Source: Nocardioides sp.
GTDB lineage: Bacteria; Actinomycetota; Actinomycetes; Propionibacteriales; Nocardioidaceae
Length of the DNA: 43,493 nucleotides
Direction: 5' to 3'
Assembly: GCA_025924815.1 (NCBI GenBank)
Contig: JAICHQ010000016.1
Span: 1 to 43,493, forward strand
Of the stretch, positions 33,361 to 43,354 are shown piece after piece (positions within the stretch are counted from its first letter, which is position 1; each line of letters opens with the position of its first letter). The notes beneath the pieces were generated by a model. That model was not told the DNA's origin, did no database searches, and saw nothing but the letters and a program-made list of their open reading frames with translations. A program made the position numbers and the translations under genes.

Positions 33361-33427
33361 GCCTCGGGTGGAGGTGCCAGCGAAGGACGCCTCACCTCCG
33401 ACACTCTCCCGGCGAGCCCGGGGCCTC

Positions 33428-34344
33428 TCAGGCGCCCGGGACGGTCCCTGTCAGCCAGACGTCCGGAGGCAGGTGCGGCTTGCCGGGTACCGCGATCGTC
33501 ATCTCGGCGACGTCGTCGAGAGCGTCGGCGGCCAGCCGACGCCAGAACGCAGCCGCGCGTGGGTTCTCGTTCTGGAACGGGATCGTCCACGGACCCGGGT
33601 GGCGCTCGAGGACCGTGCGGGCGAGTGCGGCGGCGATTCCCCGGCCGCGGGTCGACCGGGTCACGAAGAACTCCCCCATCAGCCGCTGGTCACGCCCGAG
33701 CCCGCGCACCAGCGCGAAGCCGCACGGCACGTCACCCAGCCGGGCGAGGTACGCCGCGCGGTCGTCGCGGTCGGCGTACGACGGGAGGCGACCGGCCGGG
33801 AAGCGACCCTGGACGTCCGGCGCCCCGTGCCGGAACTCCGAGAGATCGTGCTGGTAGACCTGCCACAGCCGCTCCACGACCGGCCAGTCGTCGGCGGCCG
33901 GCGTGACGGTCAGGGGCCAGACCTCGGCTGCGACGAGAGCGTCGATCCCCTCCGGGAGCAGCCCGAGCATCGGCAGCTCGCCGGCGGTCGCCCACAGGGG
34001 CTGGGAGTGGTCGTCCTCCGACTGGGCCTCGGCCTCGGCTCCGCCCAGCACCGGCTCGCCGTCGGGTGCGTCGAGGAGGAAGTACGACGCCGGGCGGCCG
34101 GCGTCGACGCGGTCGAACAGATGGCGTACGACGGTGCCGTTGAGCGTGCACTCCTCGGCCAGCTCTCGGACCGCCGCGTCGGCCGCCTCCTCCCCCGGCT
34201 CGATGCCGCCGCCCGGCAGCACGGCGTACTCCCGGCCGTCGAGGCGACGCGCCATCACGAGCAGCTTGTGACCGCGTACGACGACCGCGACCGCCCGCGG
34301 CTCCGGGCTTCCCAGCGCGACGCGGAGCTCCGGGATCTGTCCCG

Positions 34345-34348
<4 letters not shown>
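33428..34348 (-). CDS. Nudix hydrolase-GNAT acetyltransferase fusion
   Basis: 306 residues. The N-terminal Nudix domain (about 10-150) has the box [23 protein letters not shown] (G-x5-E-x7-REUxEE). The C-terminal GNAT domain (about 160-300) has the acetyl-CoA loop [20 protein letters not shown] and a late FYxR-like RAAAFWRRL. The GTG start overlaps the lepA stop (GTGA at 34345-34348), so it is translationally coupled to lepA. Substrates are unknown; the fusion suggests successive action on, or protection from, an activated metabolite. A longer reading upstream only runs through lepA. Confidence 0.88.
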
Positions 34349-36219
<1,871 letters not shown>

Positions 36220-36375
36220 GGAAGACCTTCGCGGGAACGGATGGGATCGGTCCCGCCGATTCTTCCACGGGAGCACGACCCGCCCGGATTCCGCGGCGTG
36301 CAGGGGCACAGACGTACGGCCGGGAGGTCGACCCCCGTGGGCCTCCCCGCCGTGTACGTCCCCCCGTTGTCCCCG

Positions 36376-36395
36376 CCGACCGATCCCCCGGTCGG
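36376..36395. terminator. Hairpin between the third DVEGH gene and lepA
   Basis: CCGACCG (36376-36382) pairs with CGGTCGG (36389-36395) over a 6-nt loop, 23 nt after the stop of the minus-strand peptide gene. There is no T tract. It could separate the peptide transcript from lepA; the remaining roughly 150 bp up to lepA hold nothing else that I recognise. Confidence 0.5.
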
Positions 36396-36418
36396 TCAGC
36401 GGGACATCTGGCTGCCGT

Positions 36419-36619
36419 TCAGCTGTGCAGGTGGTCGGAGTCGTCGCCGCGCGGCGGCTGGATGTGAGCCTCGACGTCGTCCTCGTCGGGACCGTCGATC
36501 GCCAGGTAGAGGTGTGCCCGGACGTCGTCCTCGTCGGGACCGTCGATCGCGGCCATCCGGTGGCCTTCGACGTCGTCCTCGACCTCGATCCGGCACAGAT
36601 TCTCGGTGTTCTCGTTCAT
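36419..36619 (-). CDS. DVEGH-motif small acidic peptide, copy C (16-residue repeats)
   Basis: 66 residues from ATG 36619 with GGGAGA 5 nt upstream. After a 14-residue leader there are three consecutive repeats: [32 protein letters not shown] and a final [14 protein letters not shown]. The repeat period is 16 residues (48 bp), and 30 bp are identical between the first two units at 36473-36502 and 36521-36550. It has no signal peptide or membrane helix and one Cys. It shares the DVEGH motif with copies A and B, and has the same TGTCA-N6-TGACA repeat 83 bp upstream. The adjacent upstream gene is a subtilase. The function is unknown. Confidence 0.8.
   Translation of the reverse strand: MNENTENLCRIEVEDDVEGHRMAAIDGPDEDDVRAHLYLAIDGPDEDDVEAHIQPPRGDDSDHLHS
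36473..36550 (-). repeat. 48-bp-period tandem repeat inside the copy C peptide gene
   Basis: Two 30-bp identical segments (36473-36502 and 36521-36550) are offset by exactly 48 bp. They encode the conserved IDGPDE-DDV junctions of the 16-residue peptide repeats. The high DNA identity suggests recent internal duplication. Confidence 0.9.
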
Positions 36620-36694
36620 CGTCGTCTCCCGACCTCGTCCCGGTCTCGGCGACCGGTGATGGCCCCACTGTTTCCCACGGCACCCAGCCACGTC

Positions 36695-36710
36695 TGTCAG
36701 CGTGCTGACA
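36695..36710. promoter_or_regulatory. TGTCA-N6-TGACA inverted repeat, candidate Crp-family operator
   Basis: TGTCA (36695-36699), GCGTGC, TGACA (36706-36710), extended by one base pair on the inner side. It is centred 83 bp upstream of the copy C ATG and lies between that gene and the subtilase stop. The same core with the same 6-bp spacing is at 21613-21628, upstream of DVEGH copy A. A Crp-family gene lies 1.5 kb away. Arms of seven bases with a 2-bp centre make it a poor terminator, which favours a protein-binding site. Confidence 0.6.
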
Positions 36711-36736
36711 CAACGCCGACTCGCTCGTGGCGGGGC

Positions 36737-37552
36737 TCAACCCGCGAGGCTGTTGATGCTGGCCGCCTGGAGCACCGCCTTGACCTGGAGGGGGGTCAGC
36801 CACGGGTGCTTGCTGCGCATCAGCGCGACCATCGCACTCACGTGGGGCGCGGCGAAGCTGTTGCCGGTCGCGGTGATCGAGCCACGATCGGCCCACGCGA
36901 CATCCACGTCGATCCCGCGGGCGCCGAACTCGACCGGCGGATGGGCGTTGTAGGCGAGGGTCATCTCCTCGTCGCCGGGGCGCGCGGCCACCGAGACCAC
37001 CGACGCGTACTGCGAGGGGTACGTCGGACCGGGGAGGTTGTTGGCCGCGCAGACCAGCACCGTGCCGGCGAAGTACGCCTGGTCGGCGACCTCGTGCAGC
37101 GGCGCGAACATGGCGTCGGACTTGCTCGACAGCGAGAGGTTGGCGACGTGCATGCCCCGCTCGACGCTCCACTCGACCCCGGCGTGCAGCAGCGCTCCCC
37201 GACCCTTGAGGTTGGCGCCGAGCACTCGCACCGAGTAGATCTCGGTCTCCGGAGCGAGGCCCCGGATGATCGCGGCGCACGCCGTCCCGTGGCCGACCAG
37301 GTCCTCGTGCGGCCCCTCGCGTTCGACGTACCCCAGCTCGGCGGACGGGTCGAGCTCGAAGGCGACACCGCCGGCTATCCCGCCCACCCGGGGATGCTCG
37401 GCGTCGATCCCGCTGTCGACGATCGCGACCCGTATGCCGGCGCCGGTCGCTCCGGCGAACGCCCACTCACGCACGTGCTCGATCGGGAGGCCGACGACCT
37501 CCTGGAGCGACCCGCGGTCGAAGGCGCCCGACCACGCCGGTGTGAGCGTCAC
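36737..37552 (-). CDS. Cytoplasmic-type S8 (subtilisin-like) serine protease
   Basis: 271 residues from GTG 37552, which overlaps the GAF gene stop (GTGA); another GTG at 37582 is possible. The full catalytic triad is visible: Asp in VAIVDSGIDAEHP, His in LVGHGTACAAII and Ser in TGNSFAAPHVSAM, with the oxyanion Asn in CAANNLPGP. There is no signal peptide, propeptide or C-terminal extension, so this is a compact intracellular subtilase. Its position directly before the DVEGH peptide gene and after the GAF protein suggests it could process or degrade that peptide. That link is inference from adjacency. Confidence 0.9.
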   Translation of the reverse strand: MTLTPAWSGAFDRGSLQEVVGLPIEHVREWAFAGATGAGIRVAIVDSGIDAEHPRVGGIAGGVAFELDPSAELGYVEREGPHEDLVGHGTACAAIIRGLAPETEIYSVRVLGANLKGRGALLHAGVEWSVERGMHVANLSLSSKSDAMFAPLHEVADQAYFAGTVLVCAANNLPGPTYPSQYASVVSVAARPGDEEMTLAYNAHPPVEFGARGIDVDVAWADRGSITATGNSFAAPHVSAMVALMRSKHPWLTPLQVKAVLQAASINSLAG

Positions 37553-38097
37553 TCGGAGCCGCCCGACTGTTCCGCTCGCCACGACTCGACCAGCCGCAGG
37601 ATGTCGCCGCCGAGCCCGGCCAGGGGCTGGGCCGCGGGGCCGGAGGGGGTGGCGGTCGCGGTGGTGACCAGCGCCATCAGGCCCGCGATCGTGCCGAGCA
37701 CGTGGAGGGTCCAGTCGCTCGTCTCGTCGACCGTCGGGTCGAGCACCGACGCCACGCCGAGGACCTCCCCCTGGGCGTCGAGCATGGGCGCGGCGTAGAT
37801 GGCGTCGGGCACGTAGTGAGTCGACTCGGCCACGTCACGGGCGAAGCGGGCGTCGGACTGCACGTCGCGGACCGCGATCGGCTGCCCGGACATCGCCGCC
37901 CAGCCGGCGATGCCACGGCTGACCGGGATCGTCACTCCGACGATCTCCTGCGAGCCGACGCCGTCGGAGGCGACGAACTCCAGTGTCCCGCCGTCCTCGT
38001 CCACCAGGGCGATCGAGCAGGCCGCCGCGCCGAACAGGGCACGCGTCGCCTCGACGCAGCGACCGAGGGCAGGGTCCACGTCGGGAGCGAGAGTCAT
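37549..38097 (-). CDS. GAF domain protein
   Basis: 182 residues from ATG 38097. A single GAF domain fills residues 10-155 (ACSIALVDEDGGTLEFVASDG, IPVSRGIAGWAAMSGQPIAVRDVQSD, ARFARDV), as in small-molecule or redox sensors; no kinase, cyclase or output domain is attached. The gene is divergent from the Crp-family gene with 77 bp between the starts, and its stop overlaps the subtilase start. A regulatory role over the neighbouring protease-peptide genes is plausible. The ligand is unknown. Its ribosome binding site is weak. Confidence 0.87.
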   Translation of the reverse strand: MTLAPDVDPALGRCVEATRALFGAAACSIALVDEDGGTLEFVASDGVGSQEIVGVTIPVSRGIAGWAAMSGQPIAVRDVQSDARFARDVAESTHYVPDAIYAAPMLDAQGEVLGVASVLDPTVDETSDWTLHVLGTIAGLMALVTTATATPSGPAAQPLAGLGGDILRLVESWRAEQSGGSE

Positions 38098-38174
38098 GCC
38101 AGAACCGTACCGACCACCCGCCGACCGCACCCAGTGACGACGCCGCCCCCGGACCGGCTGGTTGACTGAGCCGG
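38098..38174. promoter_or_regulatory. Divergent promoter region between the GAF and Crp-family genes
   Basis: The 77 bp separate two divergent starts. An inverted repeat CCGGCT (38154-38159) and AGCCGG (38169-38174) abuts the Crp-family GTG and could be an autoregulatory or translational control element. No TGTCA-N6-TGACA site is present here. Confidence 0.4.
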
Positions 38175-38837
38175 GTGAGGGTCCCCAAGGTGCTGCAGTC
38201 CCTGCCCGACCCGGACGCGAGGCTGCTGCTCCGGGCAGGCAAGGTGCACGAGTACGCGCGGCGCGACGTCCTCGTGCATGAGGGCGAGGTCGCCGACTCC
38301 TTCCACATCGTGCTCGACGGCCGGGCCGCGGTCCGGGTGACGACGCCGGCCGGTGAGAGCGCCATCGTCAACATCCTGGGCCCCGACTCCCACTTCGGCG
38401 AGGTCTCGCTCCTCGGCCGGAGCGACCCGCGGCGTACCGCGAGCATCGTCGCGCTGGAGCCGATGCGGACGCTGAGCATCCCGGCGGCCGTGTTCCGCGA
38501 CCTGCGCGACCGCAACCCGCGGCTCGAGCAGCTCGTCTCCGGGATCCTCGCTCGTCGTGTCGACGAGCTGTCGGCCCAGGTGGTCGAGGCGATGTACGAC
38601 AGCCTGGAGCACCGGGTCATCCACCGGCTCGCCCAGCTGGCCGAGGTCTACGGGTCGGGGTCGGGAGGCGAGGTGACCATCCCGCTCACCCAGGACGAGC
38701 TGAGTCAGCTGGTCGGTGGGGCGCGTCCGTCGGTCAACCAGGTGCTCCGCCGGCTCGTCGACGAAGGGTTGATCGCGGTCGGTCGCGGCCGCGTCACGAT
38801 CGCCGACGTGACCGCCCTGGAGCGCCGCGCCTCCTAG
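38175..38837 (+). CDS. Crp/Fnr-family transcriptional regulator
   Basis: 220 residues from GTG. The N-terminal cyclic-nucleotide-binding domain (about 12-125) has FGEVSLLGRSDPRRTASI in the phosphate-binding position, keeping Glu and Arg, so cAMP binding is feasible. After the dimerisation helix comes the Crp HTH (about 165-215): LTQDELSQLVGGARPSVNQVLRRLVDEGL. Compared with E. coli CRP, the recognition helix keeps the Arg but has Pro where CRP has Glu181, so the target should differ from TGTGA-N6-TCACA. It is divergent from the GAF-subtilase-peptide operon and is the obvious candidate regulator of the TGTCA-N6-TGACA sites. Confidence 0.92.
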   Translation: MRVPKVLQSLPDPDARLLLRAGKVHEYARRDVLVHEGEVADSFHIVLDGRAAVRVTTPAGESAIVNILGPDSHFGEVSLLGRSDPRRTASIVALEPMRTLSIPAAVFRDLRDRNPRLEQLVSGILARRVDELSAQVVEAMYDSLEHRVIHRLAQLAEVYGSGSGGEVTIPLTQDELSQLVGGARPSVNQVLRRLVDEGLIAVGRGRVTIADVTALERRAS

Positions 38838-38860
38838 GCCCGCCGACGCGCCGGCGGGGG

Positions 38861-39409
38861 TCATCGACTCGCGGAGACGCCCCGTCCGGAGAACGCCGCG
38901 AGGCGCTGGTAGGCGTCGGCCCCAGGGGGCGCCGCCTGCTCCGACTCGAACGCGGACCCGCGGTTCTCCGAGGTGAGGTTGGCCTGCATGAAGCTCAGGC
39001 CACGCTCCGCGACCTCCGGGACGAGCTCGGCGGTCGGCCGGTCGAGCGCGGACGCCAAGTCGTAGGTGTGGACCGCGATCTCGGCGGACTGCATGTCCGG
39101 CGCCATCGGAGCGTCCCCCTGCCCCACGGCGTCCCACGCCGCCAGCAGCTCGTCGGCGCCCGACCGGAACACGTCGGCACGATCGTCGCCGACCCGCGGC
39201 GTGGGTGCCGACCAGTCGACCTCGTCGCCGCGGACCATCCGGGCGAACTTCGCCGGAGCGGCGACCAGATGGTCGATCAGCTCCGCAGCACTCCAGTCGT
39301 GACACGGGGTCGGCCGATCCAGGTCGTCGTTCCCGACCGAGCCGAGCAGGTCGGCTGCCTGGTCGAGACCTCGTGCCAGCACAGCGATCTCCTGGTCGCG
39401 ATTCGTCAT
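38861..39409 (-). CDS. TIGR03086-family metal-binding protein (DinB/mycothiol-dependent type)
   Basis: 182 residues. The four-helix bundle pattern includes LDRPTPCHDWSAAELIDHLV near the N-terminus and SAEIAVHTYDLASAL in the third helix; the His residues in these segments are the expected metal ligands. The family is related to mycothiol-dependent maleylpyruvate isomerases and is widespread in actinobacteria. The actual substrate is unknown. It is convergent with the Crp-family gene (23 bp between stops) and divergent from rpsT. Confidence 0.88.
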   Translation of the reverse strand: MTNRDQEIAVLARGLDQAADLLGSVGNDDLDRPTPCHDWSAAELIDHLVAAPAKFARMVRGDEVDWSAPTPRVGDDRADVFRSGADELLAAWDAVGQGDAPMAPDMQSAEIAVHTYDLASALDRPTAELVPEVAERGLSFMQANLTSENRGSAFESEQAAPPGADAYQRLAAFSGRGVSASR

Positions 39410-39498
39410 CGGTTCACCGTACGCCGACCAACCGACACCCCCGCGACCCTTCGTCTGGTTCCGGCGGGCGCGACCGTCACAAGCTCGCCGTGCGGATT

Positions 39499-39526
39499 TT
39501 GGAGACCCCGTGGCCGCTGGTAACTT
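39499..39526 (+). promoter_or_regulatory. Probable promoter of rpsT
   Basis: TTGGAG (39499-39504) and TAACTT (39521-39526) are separated by 16 bp in the only A/T-rich part of the intergenic region, giving a leader of about 80 nt before the GTG of rpsT. The fit to the consensus is moderate. Confidence 0.5.
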
Positions 39527-39610
39527 TGTTCCTCGCGTGTGCGGTCCGTCGTGCCCGCACGCCCCAGACCAGCAGCATTCCGAACACCCACCGAACCGAA
39601 GGCCTCATTC

Positions 39611-39871
39611 GTGGCGAACATCAAGTCCCAGATCAAGCGGAACAAGCAGAACGAGAAGCGTCACCAGCGCAACAAGGCTGTGAAGTCCGAGCTGAAGACC
39701 CTCGTCCGCAAGTTCCGCGAGGCCGCCGACGCAGGCGACAAGGACACCGCGGTCGAGGCGAGCCGGGTCGCGGCCCGCAAGCTGGACAAGGCCGTCTCCA
39801 AGGGCGTCATCCACAAGAACCAGGCCGCCAACCGCAAGTCGGCCATCATGAAGCGCGCCTCGTCCCTCTGA
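39611..39871 (+). CDS. rpsT: 30S ribosomal protein S20
   Basis: 86 residues from GTG. The sequence begins [21 protein letters not shown] and ends with [15 protein letters not shown], both characteristic of S20, and is strongly basic throughout. S20 binds 16S rRNA during early 30S assembly. The GTG start agrees with the family N-terminus; the frame stays open upstream without meaning. It is transcribed alone, divergent from the TIGR03086 gene and convergent with holA. Confidence 0.98.
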   Translation: MANIKSQIKRNKQNEKRHQRNKAVKSELKTLVRKFREAADAGDKDTAVEASRVAARKLDKAVSKGVIHKNQAANRKSAIMKRASSL

Positions 39872-39890
39872 CGACCGCTTCCCCTCACCG

Positions 39891-39918
39891 AGGCGCCGAC
39901 CCGTAGAGATCGGCGCCT
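39891..39918. terminator. Bidirectional hairpin between rpsT and holA
   Basis: A perfect 9-bp stem, AGGCGCCGA (39891-39899) with TCGGCGCCT (39910-39918), and a 10-nt loop lie between the convergent stops of rpsT and holA. Confidence 0.8.
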
Positions 39919-39937
39919 TCGCTGTCTCCCGTCCCGG

Positions 39938-40927
39938 TCAGGAGCGGTCGCGGAGACCGGTGATGGTCAGCACCATCCGCTCCAGCGTGTACGACGCGTC
40001 GCCGGCCGCACCTTTGACGTCGGCGTCGGCCTGCGCCACGGTACGGATCGCCCGGGCGATGCCCGCCTCCGACCAGCCCCGTGACTGGTCGCGGATCGTG
40101 CGGACCTTCCACGGCGGCACCCCTACCTCGCGGGCCAGGTCGGCCTCTCGCATGCCACGCGGAGCCGACAGGTAGCGCGCGATCCCCCGCGCCGATCCGG
40201 CGAAGGCCGATGTGACGAGCACCGGTGCGGTGCCGCCGTCGAGGGCCCAGCGGAGCTCCTCGAGCGCCGGCCGCCGACGCCCCCAGAACGCGGCGTCGGC
40301 GACCGCGAACGACTTCGCCTCGGCCCGGCCACCGAAGTAGCGCTTGACCTTCTCCTCGGTGAGCTGCTCGCCCGGGAAGTCGTTGGCCAGCTGGTCGGCG
40401 GCTGCCGACAGCGACCGCAGGTCCTGGCCGACCGCCTGCACCAGCGCCGCGGCCGCATCGGAGTCCATGGCAGCGCCGTGGGCCCTGGCCTCGGCGGCTA
40501 CGAACCCCGGGTACTCCGAGGCCCGGAGCTCCTCGGACTTCACCTCGGTCACCGTCGCGAGCTTGCGCAGCTTGGTCAACACTCCCGAGCCCTTCTGGCC
40601 CCCGCCGTGCACGAGCACCACGGCGACGTCGTCGGCCGGGGTCGCGGCGTAGCCGAGCAGCCCATCGACCGATTCGTCGGGAAGGTTCTCCAGGGCGCGG
40701 ACGACCACGCACCGGGTCGAGGAGAACAGCGACGGCGCCGACAGCTCACCCAGGGCGGCCAGGGTCAGGCCGGTCGCCTGGGTCTCGGAGACCTCCGCCT
40801 CGGCGTCCTGGCGGCGTACGGCGTCACGCACGCTCGCGACGGTGCGTTCGGAGAGGAACTCCTCCTTGCCGGTGACCAGCGTGATCCGGCCGAGAACGTC
40901 GTGGGGGGCGGGTCCTCTCGCGGCCAT
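39938..40927 (-). CDS. holA: DNA polymerase III subunit delta
   Basis: 329 residues. The N-terminal ATPase-like fold starts ITLVTGKEEFLSERTVASV, and the delta signature continues through LPDESVDGLLGYAATPADDVAVVLVHGGGQKGSGVL and the C-terminal helical collar (WKVRTIRDQSRGWSEAGIARAIRTVAQADADVKG). HolA opens the sliding clamp within the clamp loader. It is encoded downstream of comEC in the conserved comEA-comEC-holA order and converges with rpsT. Start is ATG 40927. Confidence 0.96.
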   Translation of the reverse strand: MAARGPAPHDVLGRITLVTGKEEFLSERTVASVRDAVRRQDAEAEVSETQATGLTLAALGELSAPSLFSSTRCVVVRALENLPDESVDGLLGYAATPADDVAVVLVHGGGQKGSGVLTKLRKLATVTEVKSEELRASEYPGFVAAEARAHGAAMDSDAAAALVQAVGQDLRSLSAAADQLANDFPGEQLTEEKVKRYFGGRAEAKSFAVADAAFWGRRRPALEELRWALDGGTAPVLVTSAFAGSARGIARYLSAPRGMREADLAREVGVPPWKVRTIRDQSRGWSEAGIARAIRTVAQADADVKGAAGDASYTLERMVLTITGLRDRS

Positions 40928-41043
40928 GCGGGCAGCCTGTCACACGGCGCCGACGTCGCCGGTCCCGCGTCGGTCACGGCCGGAGCACTGTCCGTCCGTA
41001 CGTCCGCTCCGGTGCCGGTGACCCGGCGGGGAATCGGCGTGGC

Positions 41044-43347
41044 TCAGTGGAGCACCACTGCACCGAGCCGTCCGTCGTGCACCACGACGGCCACACTCCC
41101 GTCGCGGTCGGTGCGCAGGACACGCTCGCCGGTGGCGGCCAGGCCGTCGACGGTCTCGGGCGCGGGGTGGCCGTAGTCGTTGTCGGCGCCCACCGAGATC
41201 ACCGCGAGGCGTGCACCGAGGGACTGCAGGAACGGCAGGTCCTGGTAACGGCTGCCGTGGTGCGGCACCTTGAGCACGTCGACGCGGAGCCCCGGCAGCG
41301 CCGACGCGAGCCGCTCCTGGCCCTCGGGCTCGATGTCGCCGCCCATGAAGAAGCTCACGCCCTGGATCCGCGCGAGGAGCACGACGCTCGCGTTGTTGGC
41401 GGTGCTGCCGTCCCCCGGGCCGACCGTTGGCGAGTCGGGCCACGGCCAGACCGGCTCGAGGGTCAGGTCGCCGACGCGACGGGTCTGGGCGTACGGCGCC
41501 ATGCCGATCGGCACCCCTGCGGCGGCTGCGGCGTAGCGCACCAGCGACACCCCCTCGGGCGGGTCCTGCAGCCGGGTGACCCACAGCCGGTCGACCTGGC
41601 GCCCGGCCAGCACCCCGGAGAGCCCGTCGACATGGTCGGCATGGAAGTGGGTCAGCACCACCAGTGGCACGTGCCGGACGCCGAGCCGGTCGAGGCAGGC
41701 CTTCATCGGGCGCGGGTCGGGGCCGGCGTCCACGACGACGGCGGTGTGCGCGATGCCGGTGCTGAGCACGAGCCCGTCTCCCTGCCCGACGTCGCAGGCG
41801 ACCATCAGCCAGCCCTCCGGCGGCCAGCCGGGCGTGGGCACCCGCACCAGGACCACCACGACCATCAGCGCCGAGCAGGCGAGGCCGGTGGACCGGCGGG
41901 CGAGCAGCCCCGGAGCGAGGACGGCGACGAGCACGCAGCCCAGGGTCAGCAGCCCGAGCGCGATCGGCCCGGTGCCCCAGGAGACGGCCGACGTCGGCAG
42001 GCCGGCCCCTCGGTGGGCGACCTCGATGATCCAGGCGACGCACCACCCCGCGCCGGTACCGACGAGCCGACCGGCCGGTGCCCACACAAGGGTGACGAGG
42101 CCACCGACCAGTCCCAGCACGGTGGCGGGCCCGACCACGGGCGCCGCCAGCAGGTTCGCGGCGACCGCCACCAGACTTACCTGACCCGCGATGGCCGCGA
42201 TCACCGGCGTACAGGCGAGCTGGGCCGCCGCGGGCACGGCGACCGCCTCGGCGAGCCAGCGCGGGAGCCACCGCGCCATCGCGTCACGCCAGGTCGGTGC
42301 GAGCAGGAGGATGCCCGCGGTCGCGAGCACCGAGAGCCCGAACCCGACCGCCGAGGCCAGGACCGGGTCGACCAGCAGAAGGATGATCGTGGCAACCCCC
42401 AGCGCGCGGGTGCCGCGGTCGGCGCCGTTGGCGCCCATCCCGAGCAGGGCGACCGAGCCCATGGCAGCCGCGCGTAGAACGCTCGGCTCGGCCCGAGCCA
42501 GCAGCACGAATCCCGCGATGCCCGCCGCCCCGACGAGGTAGAGCCACCGACCCCGCACGTGCAGCCAGCGGGCGACCACGAAGGCGAAGCCGACCACCAG
42601 CGTGAGGTTGGTGCCGGACACCGCGAGCAGATGGGTCAGCCCCGTGGAGCGGAAGTCGTCGGCCAGCGCCGGGTCGAGGCCCGTGTCGTCGCCGTCGACG
42701 AGGGCGGGGACGAGAGCCCGGCGATCGGCCGGGAGCCCGGCCACCGACTCGCGCAGGGCCGCGCGCAGCCGACCCGAGGCCCGCCACCACGGATCGGGTC
42801 CGGCCCGGATGTCGGGCGACTCCCGGGTGGACAGCAGTGCGGCGACGCCACCGTCGGTCGCCACCGCGAGGTGACCCGACACCCGCACGGTGGAGCCCAG
42901 TGCCACGTGCAGCCATGACGTGCCGGCGAAGACCAGCACCGGCTCGCGCAGCGAGACCACCCGACCGTCGGCGTCGGCCCGACGGACGGCGAGCCTCAAC
43001 AGCACCTGGTTGCCGAAGCCGCCCCGGATCTCCCGCGGATCGTCCTCGACGGTCCCGATCAGCGTCGCGGACGCGCGCTGCGCCGCCCAGTCGGTCAGCG
43101 GATTGTGAGTCGTGCGCTCGAAGCGGACCCCCGCAGCGGTGACCACGGCGGCGTACACCACGAGCCCGGCCACCACCGCGAGCCCGGCCCCTCCCCCCTG
43201 CCGGCGCCACAGGACTGCGCCCGCGATCGCGACGATCACCCCCAGCGCGAACGGCGGGAGCCACCCGTGGCCCCCGCCGGCCAATGCGCCGGCCCAGGCG
43301 AAGACGGCCAGGAACACCGTCCGCAGATCGGGCAGGGCACGTCTCAC
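41044..43347 (-). CDS. comEC: ComEC/Rec2 DNA-uptake channel protein
   Basis: 767 residues from GTG. It has an N-terminal membrane hairpin and OB-fold-like DUF4131 region (about 1-190), the Competence domain with many helices (about 220-500, including GLTHLLAVSGTNLTLVVGF), and a C-terminal metallo-beta-lactamase domain with LTHFHADHVDGL and VPHHGSRYQ. ComEC carries single-stranded DNA across the membrane during natural transformation. It lies 7 nt after comEA and 116 bp before holA. All three domains are complete, so the channel should be functional. Confidence 0.96.
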   Translation of the reverse strand: MRRALPDLRTVFLAVFAWAGALAGGGHGWLPPFALGVIVAIAGAVLWRRQGGGAGLAVVAGLVVYAAVVTAAGVRFERTTHNPLTDWAAQRASATLIGTVEDDPREIRGGFGNQVLLRLAVRRADADGRVVSLREPVLVFAGTSWLHVALGSTVRVSGHLAVATDGGVAALLSTRESPDIRAGPDPWWRASGRLRAALRESVAGLPADRRALVPALVDGDDTGLDPALADDFRSTGLTHLLAVSGTNLTLVVGFAFVVARWLHVRGRWLYLVGAAGIAGFVLLARAEPSVLRAAAMGSVALLGMGANGADRGTRALGVATIILLLVDPVLASAVGFGLSVLATAGILLLAPTWRDAMARWLPRWLAEAVAVPAAAQLACTPVIAAIAGQVSLVAVAANLLAAPVVGPATVLGLVGGLVTLVWAPAGRLVGTGAGWCVAWIIEVAHRGAGLPTSAVSWGTGPIALGLLTLGCVLVAVLAPGLLARRSTGLACSALMVVVVLVRVPTPGWPPEGWLMVACDVGQGDGLVLSTGIAHTAVVVDAGPDPRPMKACLDRLGVRHVPLVVLTHFHADHVDGLSGVLAGRQVDRLWVTRLQDPPEGVSLVRYAAAAAGVPIGMAPYAQTRRVGDLTLEPVWPWPDSPTVGPGDGSTANNASVVLLARIQGVSFFMGGDIEPEGQERLASALPGLRVDVLKVPHHGSRYQDLPFLQSLGARLAVISVGADNDYGHPAPETVDGLAATGERVLRTDRDGSVAVVVHDGRLGAVVLH

Positions 43348-43354
43348 CCCCGGC

